This document shows positions 39,540-47,267 of a stretch of 59,249 bases of DNA, one piece after another (the first letter of the stretch is position 1; each line of letters starts with the position of its first letter). The position numbers and the translations under genes were made by a program. Below the pieces are notes generated by a model. The model was not told the origin of the DNA and made no database searches. It saw nothing but the letters and a program-made list of their open reading frames with translations. The DNA lies in assembly GCA_002507565.1 (NCBI GenBank), contig MOXJ01000016.1, forward strand, positions 1 to 59,249, read 5' to 3'. The stretch comes from Candidatus Reconcilbacillus cellulovorans. GTDB taxonomy: Bacteria > Bacillota > Bacilli > Paenibacillales > Reconciliibacillaceae.

Positions 39540-40655
39540 TCAGCCGGATCGTTCGAGCAACTGTCGGACGATCGCGACGCCGGAACTCGTGCCGATGCGC
39601 GTCGCTCCCGCCTCAATCATGGCCAGCGCCGCTTCCGCCGTCCGGATGCCGCCCGACGCCTTGACGCCGACATGCGGCGATACGCTGGCGCGCAGCAACC
39701 GCACGTCGCGCGCCGTCGCGCCGCCGGGGCCGAAGCCGGTCGACGTTTTGACGAATGCCGCCCCCGCCTGTTCCGCCGCCCGACAGGCGCGGCGCTTTTC
39801 TTCGTCGGTCAAAAGCGCTGTTTCCAGAATCGCCTTGACGATCGCGCGTCCGGCCGTCGCCTCGACGACGCGGCGGATGTCCGCCTCGACCTCGTCGTCG
39901 CGCCCCTGGCGGAGCGAACCGAGGCTGATGACCATGTCGATTTCGTCCGCGCCGTCGTCGGCCGCGCACGAAGCCTCGAACACTTTGACCTCGCTCAGCG
40001 AGGCGCCGTGCGGAAAACCGCACACTGTCGCCACCTTCACGCCGGAGCCTTCCAGCAGTTCGCGGCAGAGCGCCACCCACCGCGGCTGCACACACACCGC
40101 GCAGAAACCGTACTCCTTCGCCTCGTCGCACAGCCGGCGGATGTCGTCGGCCGTCGCCTCGGGCCGAAGCAGCGTATGGTCGATCATGCTTGCCAAACGG
40201 CGGGCGTCGGGCGCGCAGTCGCCGGCCGCGGAATCCGCTCCGAGCACCTCCAGCGCCTTGCGCAGAACCGCGTCGTTGTTCGGATACCCCTGTTCCCGCT
40301 GCAGGCGCCACGCCTCATCGGGCGGATGCCACGCCGCGCCTGCGATTTCCCCCTCCCGGGCGCGAAGCGAACCCGCGACCGCCTCGACGAGAAAATAATG
40401 CGCCTCCTTGTCGACCGGCATCCCGTCCGCCCGCACATACCCGTAGCGGACCGTCTCCAGAAATCCGGCGATACGGCCTGAAATGCCCGTCTCTTCCTCG
40501 ATCTCCCGCAGCGCCGTTTGCTCCAGCGTCTCTCCCGGTTCCTGCCGGCCCTTCGGCAGCGTCATCCGCCCGAACCGGTCGCGAATCAGAAGCAGGCGCA
40601 TCAGGCCGTTTTCCCGGCGGAACACGACGCCGCCGGCCGCCACTTCACGTTCCAA
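39540..40655 (-). CDS. deoC: Nudix hydrolase - deoxyribose-phosphate aldolase fusion
   Basis: A single 371-residue reading frame with two enzymes. Residues about 1-140: a Nudix domain with a perfect box G36-x5-E42-x7-R50-EIEEETGI. After a short [11 protein letters not shown] linker, about 152-371: DeoC, which splits 2-deoxyribose-5-phosphate into glyceraldehyde-3-phosphate and acetaldehyde. DeoC residues: D239 (DEIDMV), Schiff-base K303 (FVKTSTGF) and K332 (VKASGGIRT). The start is TTG 40655 with AAAGGGG 10 nt upstream. Gaps to the neighbours suggest cotranscription with mtaB (30 nt). The Nudix substrate is unknown. Confidence 0.9.
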   Translation of the reverse strand: MEREVAAGGVVFRRENGLMRLLLIRDRFGRMTLPKGRQEPGETLEQTALREIEEETGISGRIAGFLETVRYGYVRADGMPVDKEAHYFLVEAVAGSLRAREGEIAGAAWHPPDEAWRLQREQGYPNNDAVLRKALEVLGADSAAGDCAPDARRLASMIDHTLLRPEATADDIRRLCDEAKEYGFCAVCVQPRWVALCRELLEGSGVKVATVCGFPHGASLSEVKVFEASCAADDGADEIDMVISLGSLRQGRDDEVEADIRRVVEATAGRAIVKAILETALLTDEEKRRACRAAEQAGAAFVKTSTGFGPGGATARDVRLLRASVSPHVGVKASGGIRTAEAALAMIEAGATRIGTSSGVAIVRQLLERSG

Positions 40656-40685
40656 GCCCGGCCATCCCCTTTCCCCGCGTCCGAC

Positions 40686-42080
40686 TCATGCACCGGCCAT
40701 AGCGGCCGACACCGGAGCGAACGGCTCGCCCGAACCGGCCGTCGCCTTCGCCGAAGACTCGTCCTCGACGCCGACGCATTCGCCCCGGCATTCGTCCGCA
40801 CCGACCGCCGTCACCCGAACGCGGCAAACCCGGCCGATCCACTCGTCCGGCCCTTCGAACGCCACCGGTAAATAATTGTCCGAATACCCGGACAACACGC
40901 CGGGTTTTCCTGCATCCGCCGAACCGCGCTCGGCGATGACGTCCAACACCCTGCCGACGAACCGGCGCGCGTAATCGAACCGCATCCGGTCCGACAGCGC
41001 GATCAACCTGCGCACGCGCGCGTGCTTCGTTTCCTCGTCGACCTGGTCCGGCATGCGGGCGGCCGGTGTTCCCGTCCGCTTCGAATACGGAAAAACGTGC
41101 ATGCCCGCGAAGGCCATCGACTCGATGAACGCCAGGCCGTTTTCGAACCGTTCCTCGGTTTCGCCCGGAAAACCGGCGATGACGTCCGTCGTCACCGCAA
41201 CGTCGGGAATCGCCCGCCGGATGCGCTCCAGCCTGCGCGCGTACTCTTCCGTCGTGTATTTCCTGCGCATCCGGCGCAAAATCTCGTCGTCGCCGGCCTG
41301 GAGCGGAATGTGCAGATGGCGGCACAGTTTGTCCGACGTCGCGATCGCCTCGAGCAGCCGGTCGTCGACCTGGCTCGCCTCGATCGAACTGATGCGCAGC
41401 CGGCGCAAACCGTCGATCTGGACGAGATCCCGCACGAGATCGGCCAGGCCGTATCCGTCGAGATCTTCGCCGTATCCGCCGGTATGAATGCCGGTCAGCA
41501 CGATTTCGCGGTAACCGGCCTCGACCAGCCGTCTCGCCTGGGCGAGCACGTTTTCCGGCCGGCGGCTGCGCGACAGGCCGCGCGCCCAGGGAATGATGCA
41601 AAACGTACAAAAGTTGTTGCATCCATCTTGTATTTTCAGATAAGCTCTCGTTCTTCCGGAAAACTCCGGAACGTCCAGCTCTTCGAATTCACGCAATTTC
41701 ATGATGTTGCGGACCGCGTTGACCGGTTCGCGGGTGCGGCGGATTTGCTCGACGTATTCGACGATCCGGCTGCGGTCGTGCGTCCCGATGACGAGGTCGA
41801 CCCCCTCGATCGCCGCCACTTCCGCCGGCGCGGTCTGGGCGTAGCAACCGGTCACGCAGACGACCGCCTCGGGATTTTTGCGCACGGCGCGCCGGATGAT
41901 CTGGCGGCTTTTCTTGTCGCCGGTGTTCGTCACCGTGCACGTGTTGATGACATAGACGTCCGCGATCTCGCCGTCGAAGTCGACCTGTTCGTAACCGGCC
42001 TGGCGGAACAGCTGCCAGATCGCCTCCGTATCATAGAAGTTCACCTTGCATCCCAGCGTATAAAACGCCACCTTCGGCAT
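40686..42080 (-). CDS. mtaB: tRNA t6A37 methylthiotransferase MtaB
   Basis: Radical-SAM enzyme that makes ms2t6A at position 37 of tRNAs reading ANN codons. 464 residues: N-terminal MTTase domain (AFYTLGCKVNFYDTEA, INTCTVTNTGDKKSRQ, VVCVTGCYAQ, providing three cluster cysteines), the radical-SAM CNNFCTFCIIPWARG motif, LQAGDDEILRRMRR, and a C-terminal TRAM domain. I start at ATG 42080 (MPKVAFYTLGC). The first 50 nt lie inside the rsmE 3' end. An Ala/Ser-rich tail extends past the TRAM domain. Confidence 0.95.
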   Translation of the reverse strand: MPKVAFYTLGCKVNFYDTEAIWQLFRQAGYEQVDFDGEIADVYVINTCTVTNTGDKKSRQIIRRAVRKNPEAVVCVTGCYAQTAPAEVAAIEGVDLVIGTHDRSRIVEYVEQIRRTREPVNAVRNIMKLREFEELDVPEFSGRTRAYLKIQDGCNNFCTFCIIPWARGLSRSRRPENVLAQARRLVEAGYREIVLTGIHTGGYGEDLDGYGLADLVRDLVQIDGLRRLRISSIEASQVDDRLLEAIATSDKLCRHLHIPLQAGDDEILRRMRRKYTTEEYARRLERIRRAIPDVAVTTDVIAGFPGETEERFENGLAFIESMAFAGMHVFPYSKRTGTPAARMPDQVDEETKHARVRRLIALSDRMRFDYARRFVGRVLDVIAERGSADAGKPGVLSGYSDNYLPVAFEGPDEWIGRVCRVRVTAVGADECRGECVGVEDESSAKATAGSGEPFAPVSAAMAGA

Positions 42081-42858
42081 CGGGCTCACCCCCCATCTCC
42101 CCGATTTCATACATAAGACACGCCAGCGCGACCATCGCAGCGGTTTCCGTCCGCAACACGCGGCGTCCGAGCGACACCGGAAGCGCGCCTGCACGAACGG
42201 CCTGCTCCGCCTCTCGGTCGGAAAAACCGCCCTCCGGCCCGACGATCAGCATCACCGGCGACGGAAAACCGGCTCGCCCGGTCGGACCGTCCCCCGCCCG
42301 TCCGCGTCGGAACGCTTCTCGAAGCGGCATACATTCGGATCCCGTATGCAAAAGCCACGCGCGTCCGACCTGCGCGACGCGCGCGAGCAGTTCGTCCCAC
42401 GACATCGGCGGATCGACCGGCGGCACGCGGTTGCGGCCGGCCTGTTCGGCCGCTTCCTTGACGATTTTCCGCCACCGGTCGAGCTTGCGCGCCGCCGCCT
42501 CGGCTTCATACCGCACGACCGTGCGTTCGGACCGAAACGGCAAAAAACGCCCCGCCCCGATCTCCGTGCCTTTTTGCAGGACGGTCTCGAACTTGTCGCC
42601 TTTCGGCAAACTTTGCGCGATCCAGACGTCGACCTTCGGCTCGGCGTCCGCGCGCAGCCGTTCGACGACGACGGCTTCGACGCAATCCGGACGCACGGCC
42701 GTCAGCTCCGCGATCGCCTCGCGCCCTCCGCCGTCGCTGACGACGATGCGGTCGCCCGGCTTGAGCCGCATGACGACGCAGATGTGCCGCGCGTCGTCGC
42801 CCGTCACCGTCACGAGGCGGTCGCCGAACGCCGTACGGTCGACAAAGTATTTCTGCAT
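42031..42858 (-). CDS. rsmE: 16S rRNA m3U1498 methyltransferase RsmE
   Basis: SPOUT-fold methylase of U1498. 275 residues from MQKYFVDRTAF: N-terminal PUA-like domain (DDARHICVVMRLKPGDRIVVSDG), then WIAQSLPKGDKFETVLQKGTEIGA, FRSERTVVR and the SAM knot LIVGPEGGFSDREAEQA ... SLGRRVLRTETAA. An in-frame ATG at 42867 is possible. Neither start has a good ribosome site; a TATGAT box lies only about 6 nt before 42867. The C-terminal tail (GGEPDAEGGVLYAGMQGELL) runs past the usual end and overlaps mtaB. Confidence 0.92.
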   Translation of the reverse strand: MQKYFVDRTAFGDRLVTVTGDDARHICVVMRLKPGDRIVVSDGGGREAIAELTAVRPDCVEAVVVERLRADAEPKVDVWIAQSLPKGDKFETVLQKGTEIGAGRFLPFRSERTVVRYEAEAAARKLDRWRKIVKEAAEQAGRNRVPPVDPPMSWDELLARVAQVGRAWLLHTGSECMPLREAFRRGRAGDGPTGRAGFPSPVMLIVGPEGGFSDREAEQAVRAGALPVSLGRRVLRTETAAMVALACLMYEIGEMGGEPDAEGGVLYAGMQGELL

Positions 42859-42911
42859 GGGGCACATAACTTTATCATACAACGTCGCCAGGCGAAAAGC
42901 TACCCGGTCCG

Positions 42912-43046
42912 ATGCAAAACGACACACAAGAGGGGCCCGACGGACCGTACTCGGAAATCCGCGATTTCGAGTTTTCCGGCCCGATCCCGGCCGATCCGAA
43001 CGGAGCGACCGAACTTTCTTCCATCGCCGCTCGTCTGATCCGGTGA
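42912..43046 (+). CDS. Possible small acidic protein (44 residues)
   Basis: ATG 42912 to TGA 43046 in the gap between divergent rsmE and the surface-protein gene: MQNDTQEGPDGPYSEIRDFE and onward to AARLIR. The composition (acidic, Gly/Pro, one aromatic patch) is protein-like and it ends 35 nt before the next gene, but no clear ribosome site precedes it and I know no homologue. Could be chance in GC-rich DNA. Confidence 0.25.
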   Translation: MQNDTQEGPDGPYSEIRDFEFSGPIPADPNGATELSSIAARLIR

Positions 43047-43080
43047 ACACGTAAAAGACACGAAAACGGAGGAATGCGGC

Positions 43081-44160
43081 ATGCACCTGCACAAATCGAC
43101 CACCGCCCGCGCCAGGACGTTCAAGGCGTTCGGCCGGGCGCTGGCCTGCATAGCGGCCGTCGCGGTCGCGACGGCTCCGGAAGCGACCCGCGCGGCGTCT
43201 GCCCTGTCGGCCCTGACGACGTCGCCGATCCGCATCGTCGTCGACGGCCGCGAAACGATCAACGACGTCCCCGCGCGGCTGGAAAACGGCAGGGTCCTCG
43301 CCCCCGTCCGGGCGCTCGCCGAGGCGCTCGGCGCTGAAGTGCGGTGGGATGCTTCTACCCGGACGGTCTTCGTCACCAACCGGAAGCCGTACGATCCACC
43401 GACGGTCTTTCCGCCGGTTTCTCCGCCCGTTTTCCCGTGGGATCCCCCGCAGCAGGCCGGCCGCGATCCAAACGTCGACGCACCTGCATCCGCAACGCCC
43501 GAAGCGATCTTGCGGGCTTACTTCCGGACACTGAGCGTCGCTTCCAACCTGCGGCCGGAACAGGCGGGCGCAGCCGGCGGAACCGTCGGCATGGGGACGT
43601 CGCCCTATACCGCCGCCTACGAATACTGGACGACGTCCTGGCAAAACAGCCACAGCCTCGAACAGTTCATCTCTTCGTGGGAAGGGTATGCCGGACTGGA
43701 GCTGCTTCGACTGTTGCCTGCCGGCGCGCAGGACGGACACCCCCGCTTTTTCGTCGAAATCCGGACGGTAGAAGCCGTCGGCGATCCGCCGCGGTTCGGC
43801 GTGTTTTACAAATTCGGTTTTTTCACAATGACGGAAACATCGGCGGGATGGCGCATCGCCGACGGCGCCTTCGAGCCGGAAAACCTGGCCTGGAGGCTCG
43901 GCGGCCATCAGCCGTGGCTCGGCGATCCCGTCTCCGTCGCGATCGTCGCCGGTCTGAAACATAGCATCGACGAACCGCCCGGCGAACCGGTCCTGGAAGA
44001 GAACGCCGACGGCACGGCAACCGTTTGGTTCGTTGGACGCGACGGCCGCGACGCGGGCGCCGTCCGGCTCGTCCGGCGCGAAGACGGCATCTGGACCGTG
44101 CTCGAAACGTTTTTCGTCAACCCTGCCAAACCGACATCAGCGAGCGGAACCAGTCGATAA
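43081..44160 (+). CDS. Secreted protein with copper amine oxidase N-terminal domain
   Basis: A 359-residue exported protein. An N-terminal signal peptide (basic MHLHKSTTARARTFK then ALACIAAVAVATAPEATRAAS) is followed by a stalk domain of the Cu-amine-oxidase-N type: IRIVVDGRETINDVPARLENGRVLAPVRALAEALGAEVRWDASTRTVFV. A Pro-rich linker (PPTVFPPVSPPVFPWDPP) leads to an unrecognised domain of about 220 residues. Such stalk domains are abundant on Paenibacillus surfaces; this is not an amine oxidase. GGAGG is well placed before the ATG. Its 3' end overlaps the facing protease gene by 44 nt. Confidence 0.8.
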   Translation: MHLHKSTTARARTFKAFGRALACIAAVAVATAPEATRAASALSALTTSPIRIVVDGRETINDVPARLENGRVLAPVRALAEALGAEVRWDASTRTVFVTNRKPYDPPTVFPPVSPPVFPWDPPQQAGRDPNVDAPASATPEAILRAYFRTLSVASNLRPEQAGAAGGTVGMGTSPYTAAYEYWTTSWQNSHSLEQFISSWEGYAGLELLRLLPAGAQDGHPRFFVEIRTVEAVGDPPRFGVFYKFGFFTMTETSAGWRIADGAFEPENLAWRLGGHQPWLGDPVSVAIVAGLKHSIDEPPGEPVLEENADGTATVWFVGRDGRDAGAVRLVRREDGIWTVLETFFVNPAKPTSASGTSR

Positions 44161-44794
44161 CCTCCGTGTTCCAGTCGAAAAGCCGGCCAATCACCAGCCG
44201 GTTGAGCGGCGGAATGAACACGAGCAGAAGAAAAACGAACACGCCCCATTGTTCGTATTGCGACAGGCGCGCCCGCACATGGCGCGGCACGACGTCCTCG
44301 ACGATGCGGTATCCGTCAAGCGGTGGAAAAGGAAGAAGGTTGAAGAAAAACAAAAAACCATTCAAACCAATGAAATACATCAAAAACGTATGGACCGCCG
44401 CCTGCGCCAGCCTCGGCGCCTGCTCCAGCGCTGCGGTCGACAGCAACACCGTCTCCGCCGCGACGCCGACGAACGCCAAGAGGAGGTTGCTGAGCGGACC
44501 GGCCGCCGACACGACGACGCCCATCAGCCGCGGATACCGGAACTTCGAGCGCATGACGGGCACCGGCTTCGCCCAGCCGAACCCGGCGATCAACAAGAGG
44601 ATCGTGCCCAGCACGTCGAAATGCGCCAGCGGGTTGAGCGTCACCCGTCCCTGCCGGTAAGCCGTGTCGTCGCCGAACCGGTAGGCCAGGTACGCATGAG
44701 CGAACTCGTGCAGCGTGAACGCGATCGCGAAGACGAGCAACACGAACGGCAAATGCTCGAACGGAAACGGCAGCCAGCGGCTGATGTAATCCAT
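44117..44794 (-). CDS. Site-2 protease family (M50) membrane metalloprotease
   Basis: A 225-residue polytopic membrane protein. Zinc-site motif FTLHEFAHAYLAY (HExxH) near the N-terminus; the third ligand region is FNLLPFPPLDGYRI (NxxPxPPLDG). NPLAHFDVLGT and GFGWAKPVPV are typical of the YwmF/rhomboid-like M50 subgroup without PDZ domains. Start ATG 44794. It is convergent with, and overlaps, the upstream surface-protein gene. It lies between rsmE and prmA, which are adjacent in Bacillus. Substrate unknown. Confidence 0.88.
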   Translation of the reverse strand: MDYISRWLPFPFEHLPFVLLVFAIAFTLHEFAHAYLAYRFGDDTAYRQGRVTLNPLAHFDVLGTILLLIAGFGWAKPVPVMRSKFRYPRLMGVVVSAAGPLSNLLLAFVGVAAETVLLSTAALEQAPRLAQAAVHTFLMYFIGLNGFLFFFNLLPFPPLDGYRIVEDVVPRHVRARLSQYEQWGVFVFLLLVFIPPLNRLVIGRLFDWNTEVIDWFRSLMSVWQG

Positions 44795-44890
44795 ACGTCC
44801 GGTTCCCCTCCACTTGCGGACGGCCGGGAAGGATCCCGGCCATTATCTATAAAAAATATTCCTTCTGTTGCCTGTCGCCTCGACTCGTGC

Positions 44891-45937
44891 TTATGACGGC
44901 GCCGCATTCTGTCGGCCGGCCTGCGTCGCGGGCGCGGACGTTCCCCGTTTTTCCGCAACAGGCTTTTCCGTGACGAGCGCGACCCATCCGTCCAATTCTT
45001 CCGACTGCACCAGGCGGAACCCGACGCGCTCCAGCGCGGCCGCCGTCTCGTCCGCCTTCGCGGCGATGACGCCCGACGCGATGAAATATCCGCCTCCCGC
45101 AAGCGCCCGGTATGCCTGCGGGGCCAGCCGCACGACCAGCTCCGCCAGCAGGTTGGCGACGATGCCTTGTACGGGCGGTTTTACCGGCAGCCGATCGGCA
45201 TCTTCGCCCCCTTCGATGATAGATAAGAGATCGCTTTCCAGAACGAACACACGGCCGTCCAGCCCGTTCAGGCGCACGTTGGCCGCCGCGCTCGCCGTCG
45301 CGACCGGATCGCAGTCAAGGGCCAGCACCCGCGCCGCGCCGAGTTTCGCCGCCGCCACGGCCAGCACGCCCGAACCGGTGCCGACGTCGATGACATGATC
45401 GCCGGGAACGACCCGCCGCTCCATTGCCCGCAAACACAGCTGCGTCGTCGCGTGCGTCCCCGTGCCGAACGCCATGCCGGGATCGAGCTCAATCACGATC
45501 TCGCCGGGCTCAGAGGAGTATGTTTCCCAAGTCGGTTTCACCGTCAGCCGCTCCGATACCCGCACCGGACGGAAATACCGTTTCCACGCCTCCGCCCAAT
45601 CTTCCTCATCGACTATCCTTGCCGACACCGAAGCCGCGCCCGCGTCGAGCCCCGTTTCAGTCGGAAGCCTCTGAAGAAAATCGCGCACGTCCGCAACGAG
45701 AGCCTCCGCCGTCTGTCCCTCCGCATGTTCTGGAAAATAGGCGCGGATTACCGATTCGCCTTCCCACAGGTCGGCCGGAAGTTCCCGCTCCGCCCACTCA
45801 CCTGCCGTTGCGTTACGTTTGCGATACAACGATGCGGATTCTTCCGCCACACCGGCGGCTCCGCGTTCGCCTAGCCAGTGTACGACCGCCTCGGCGGCTT
45901 CTTCGGAAGTTCGAATCGCAAGTTCAAGCCATTTCAA
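44891..45937 (-). CDS. prmA: Ribosomal protein L11 methyltransferase PrmA
   Basis: Trimethylates ribosomal protein L11. 348 residues: N-terminal substrate-recognition domain (KWLELAIRTSEEAAEAVVHWL), linker, then a SAM-binding core with DPGMAFGTGTHATTQLCLRAM, VIDVGTGSGVLAVAAAKLGA and GIVANLLAELVVRLAP. I start at TTG 45937, preceded by GGAGG at 10 nt, where the family N-terminus begins. A further frame to 46054 lacks family similarity. The C-terminal tail is Ala/Pro rich. A consensus promoter lies about 145 nt upstream. Confidence 0.93.
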   Translation of the reverse strand: MKWLELAIRTSEEAAEAVVHWLGERGAAGVAEESASLYRKRNATAGEWAERELPADLWEGESVIRAYFPEHAEGQTAEALVADVRDFLQRLPTETGLDAGAASVSARIVDEEDWAEAWKRYFRPVRVSERLTVKPTWETYSSEPGEIVIELDPGMAFGTGTHATTQLCLRAMERRVVPGDHVIDVGTGSGVLAVAAAKLGAARVLALDCDPVATASAAANVRLNGLDGRVFVLESDLLSIIEGGEDADRLPVKPPVQGIVANLLAELVVRLAPQAYRALAGGGYFIASGVIAAKADETAAALERVGFRLVQSEELDGWVALVTEKPVAEKRGTSAPATQAGRQNAAPS

Positions 45938-46082
45938 GAAAATGATTCCTCCTCGGCAAAACGACTGCACATCAGCAGCGTGCACGCGATCGCCGTCGGC
46001 CTGACCGCGGAGGCGACCGCTCTTTCGATCCAATCGGCGCCGAAGCGAAAGCACAATGCGTGGCTAGCGGAAAATCATTTCC

Positions 46083-46111
46083 ATTGTACACGACTTGGGC
46101 GGGCTTATCAA
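46083..46111 (-). promoter_or_regulatory. Sigma-A promoter of prmA
   Basis: Minus strand: TTGATA (-35, 46106-46111), 17-nt spacer, TACAAT (-10, 46083-46088). It implies a leader of about 140 nt before the TTG start. The 45938-46180 gap holds nothing else I can identify. Confidence 0.75.
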
Positions 46112-46180
46112 AGGTTGTTTTTAAGCGGGTGGAAAGCAGGTTGCGGGGGAGAGTCTGGGAAAACATTGCAATGAAGAAAA

Positions 46181-46210
46181 ATTTTTTCCCACTCTCGTGC
46201 GAATCAAAAC
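46181..46210 (-). repeat. Decayed CRISPR repeat beyond the array end
   Basis: This 30-nt stretch matches the array repeat at 19 of 30 positions by my alignment, including the terminal TCAAAAC. It sits 32 nt (a short spacer length) from the first recognised repeat. Likely a relic at the leader-distal end. Confidence 0.5.
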
Positions 46211-46242
46211 AAGGACATCCTGCAAACCCGCTGCTGGCCAGT

Positions 46243-46808
46243 GATTGCGTCCCCTCTTGCACGGGTCAAAACCGATGAGGCGGATACGCTCATTCGTGAT
46301 TTGCTCGCGAGTTTCCGTCCCCTCTTGCACGGGTCAAAACCGTCTTCTTCGGGAAATTCTGAGCGGAGAAGATCCCGGTTTCCGTCCCCTCTTGCACGGG
46401 TCAAAACGCGAAGTCGAAGGGCTGCCGGATCCGCAGCCCGGGACGTTTCCGTCCCCTCTTGCACGGGTCAAAACTAGCGAAACTTCGTCGGGCGAACTTT
46501 CGGACGGATTGTTTCCGTCCCCTCTTGCACGGGTCAAAACTTCGACGCTTTCCTGTGGCTGTTGTTCGGAAAGGACTGTTTCCGTCCCCTCTTGCACGGG
46601 TCAAAACCGCAACACTTCTGGCAGACCTGTGCCTGGAGCAGGGGTTTCCGTCCCCTCTTGCACGGGTCAAAACCGCAACACTTCTGGCAGACCTGTGCCT
46701 GGAGCAGGGGTTTCCGTCCCCTCTTGCACGGGTCAAAACATTGAAGGAACGGGTGATATTGAATATTTGCATTATTATGTTTCCGTCCCCTCTTGCACGG
46801 GTCAAAAC
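46243..46808 (-). CRISPR. CRISPR array, 9 repeats and 8 spacers, no cas genes in the window
   Basis: Repeat of 30 nt; on the minus strand it starts GTTTTGACCC and ends GGACGGAAAC, a 3' GAAAC end like Cas6-processed type I-B/III repeats (inference). Repeats: 46243, 46311, 46378, 46445, 46511, 46578, 46644, 46710 and 46779, each 30 nt. Spacers are 36-39 nt: 46273-46310, 46341-46377, 46408-46444, 46475-46510, 46541-46577, 46608-46643, 46674-46709, 46740-46778. Spacers six and seven are identical. The left-most repeat differs at two bases (GATTG for GTTTC); with the decayed copy further left this marks the trailer end, so the leader and newest spacers are at the right and transcription runs leftward. 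Confidence 0.97.
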
Positions 46809-47128
46809 CCCAGCGAAAATGCTGTTCCGACCGGCATTCTCGCCGCTCCTCCCGCATGTCGTCGATCGCTCACACGACACAAACCCCCGGGGATCGACGA
46901 CAACAACCAAAACAACAGCACGCCCAACGCCGCAAAACCCTCATTCGAAAGCACGACATTGGAATACAATACCACACCCTTCCACACCATTTCTTTCGAC
47001 AGACAACAGCCGTTTTCCTCCTGAACGCCCGGCCCAACCGGAAAAATTTTCGGCTCCTTCACCGCACCAAACCCAACGACCAGCCTGCCGACCCCACCCA
47101 CCTAACCCTCACCCCCACCGAGCCCACG
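46809..47128 (-). other. Probable CRISPR leader and non-coding region
   Basis: About 320 nt beside the last intact repeat with no supported gene. On the minus strand it is rich in G and T (GTTGTTTTGGTTGTTGTC around 46890-46915), unlike neighbouring coding DNA. I could not fix a promoter. Open frames crossing it are shadows of the repeats or have no coding signs. A short tandem block with ACCCGGCCGACACGCCG units follows further right (about 47213-47262), just past the doxX end. Confidence 0.55.
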
Positions 47129-47158
47129 AGAAAAACCGCCCCGTTTGGGCGGCTTTTC
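47129..47158 (-). terminator. Intrinsic terminator of doxX
   Basis: Minus strand: GCCGCCC, loop AAACG, GGGCGGTTTTTC (47153-47131). The A-rich other arm makes it nearly bidirectional. It insulates doxX from the CRISPR leader, though it lies about 110 nt past the doxX stop. Confidence 0.7.
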
Positions 47159-47267
47159 CCGGGTCCGACCATTTTCCCATCAGCCTCTGCCGTCACCTTA
47201 CCGATACAGCGTCACCCGGCCGACACGCCGCACCCGGCCGACACGCCGTCACCCGACCGACATATCC

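Noticed and set aside
46158-46190. GGGAAAA/TTTTCCC hairpin as terminator of the CRISPR transcript
   Set aside because: Stem of 7 bp with a long loop and no T tract after it on the minus strand.
46802-47101. 99-residue minus-strand frame in the leader, with a hydrophobic stretch
   Set aside because: No ribosome site, no family pattern, and it lies in the low-complexity G/T-rich region next to the array.
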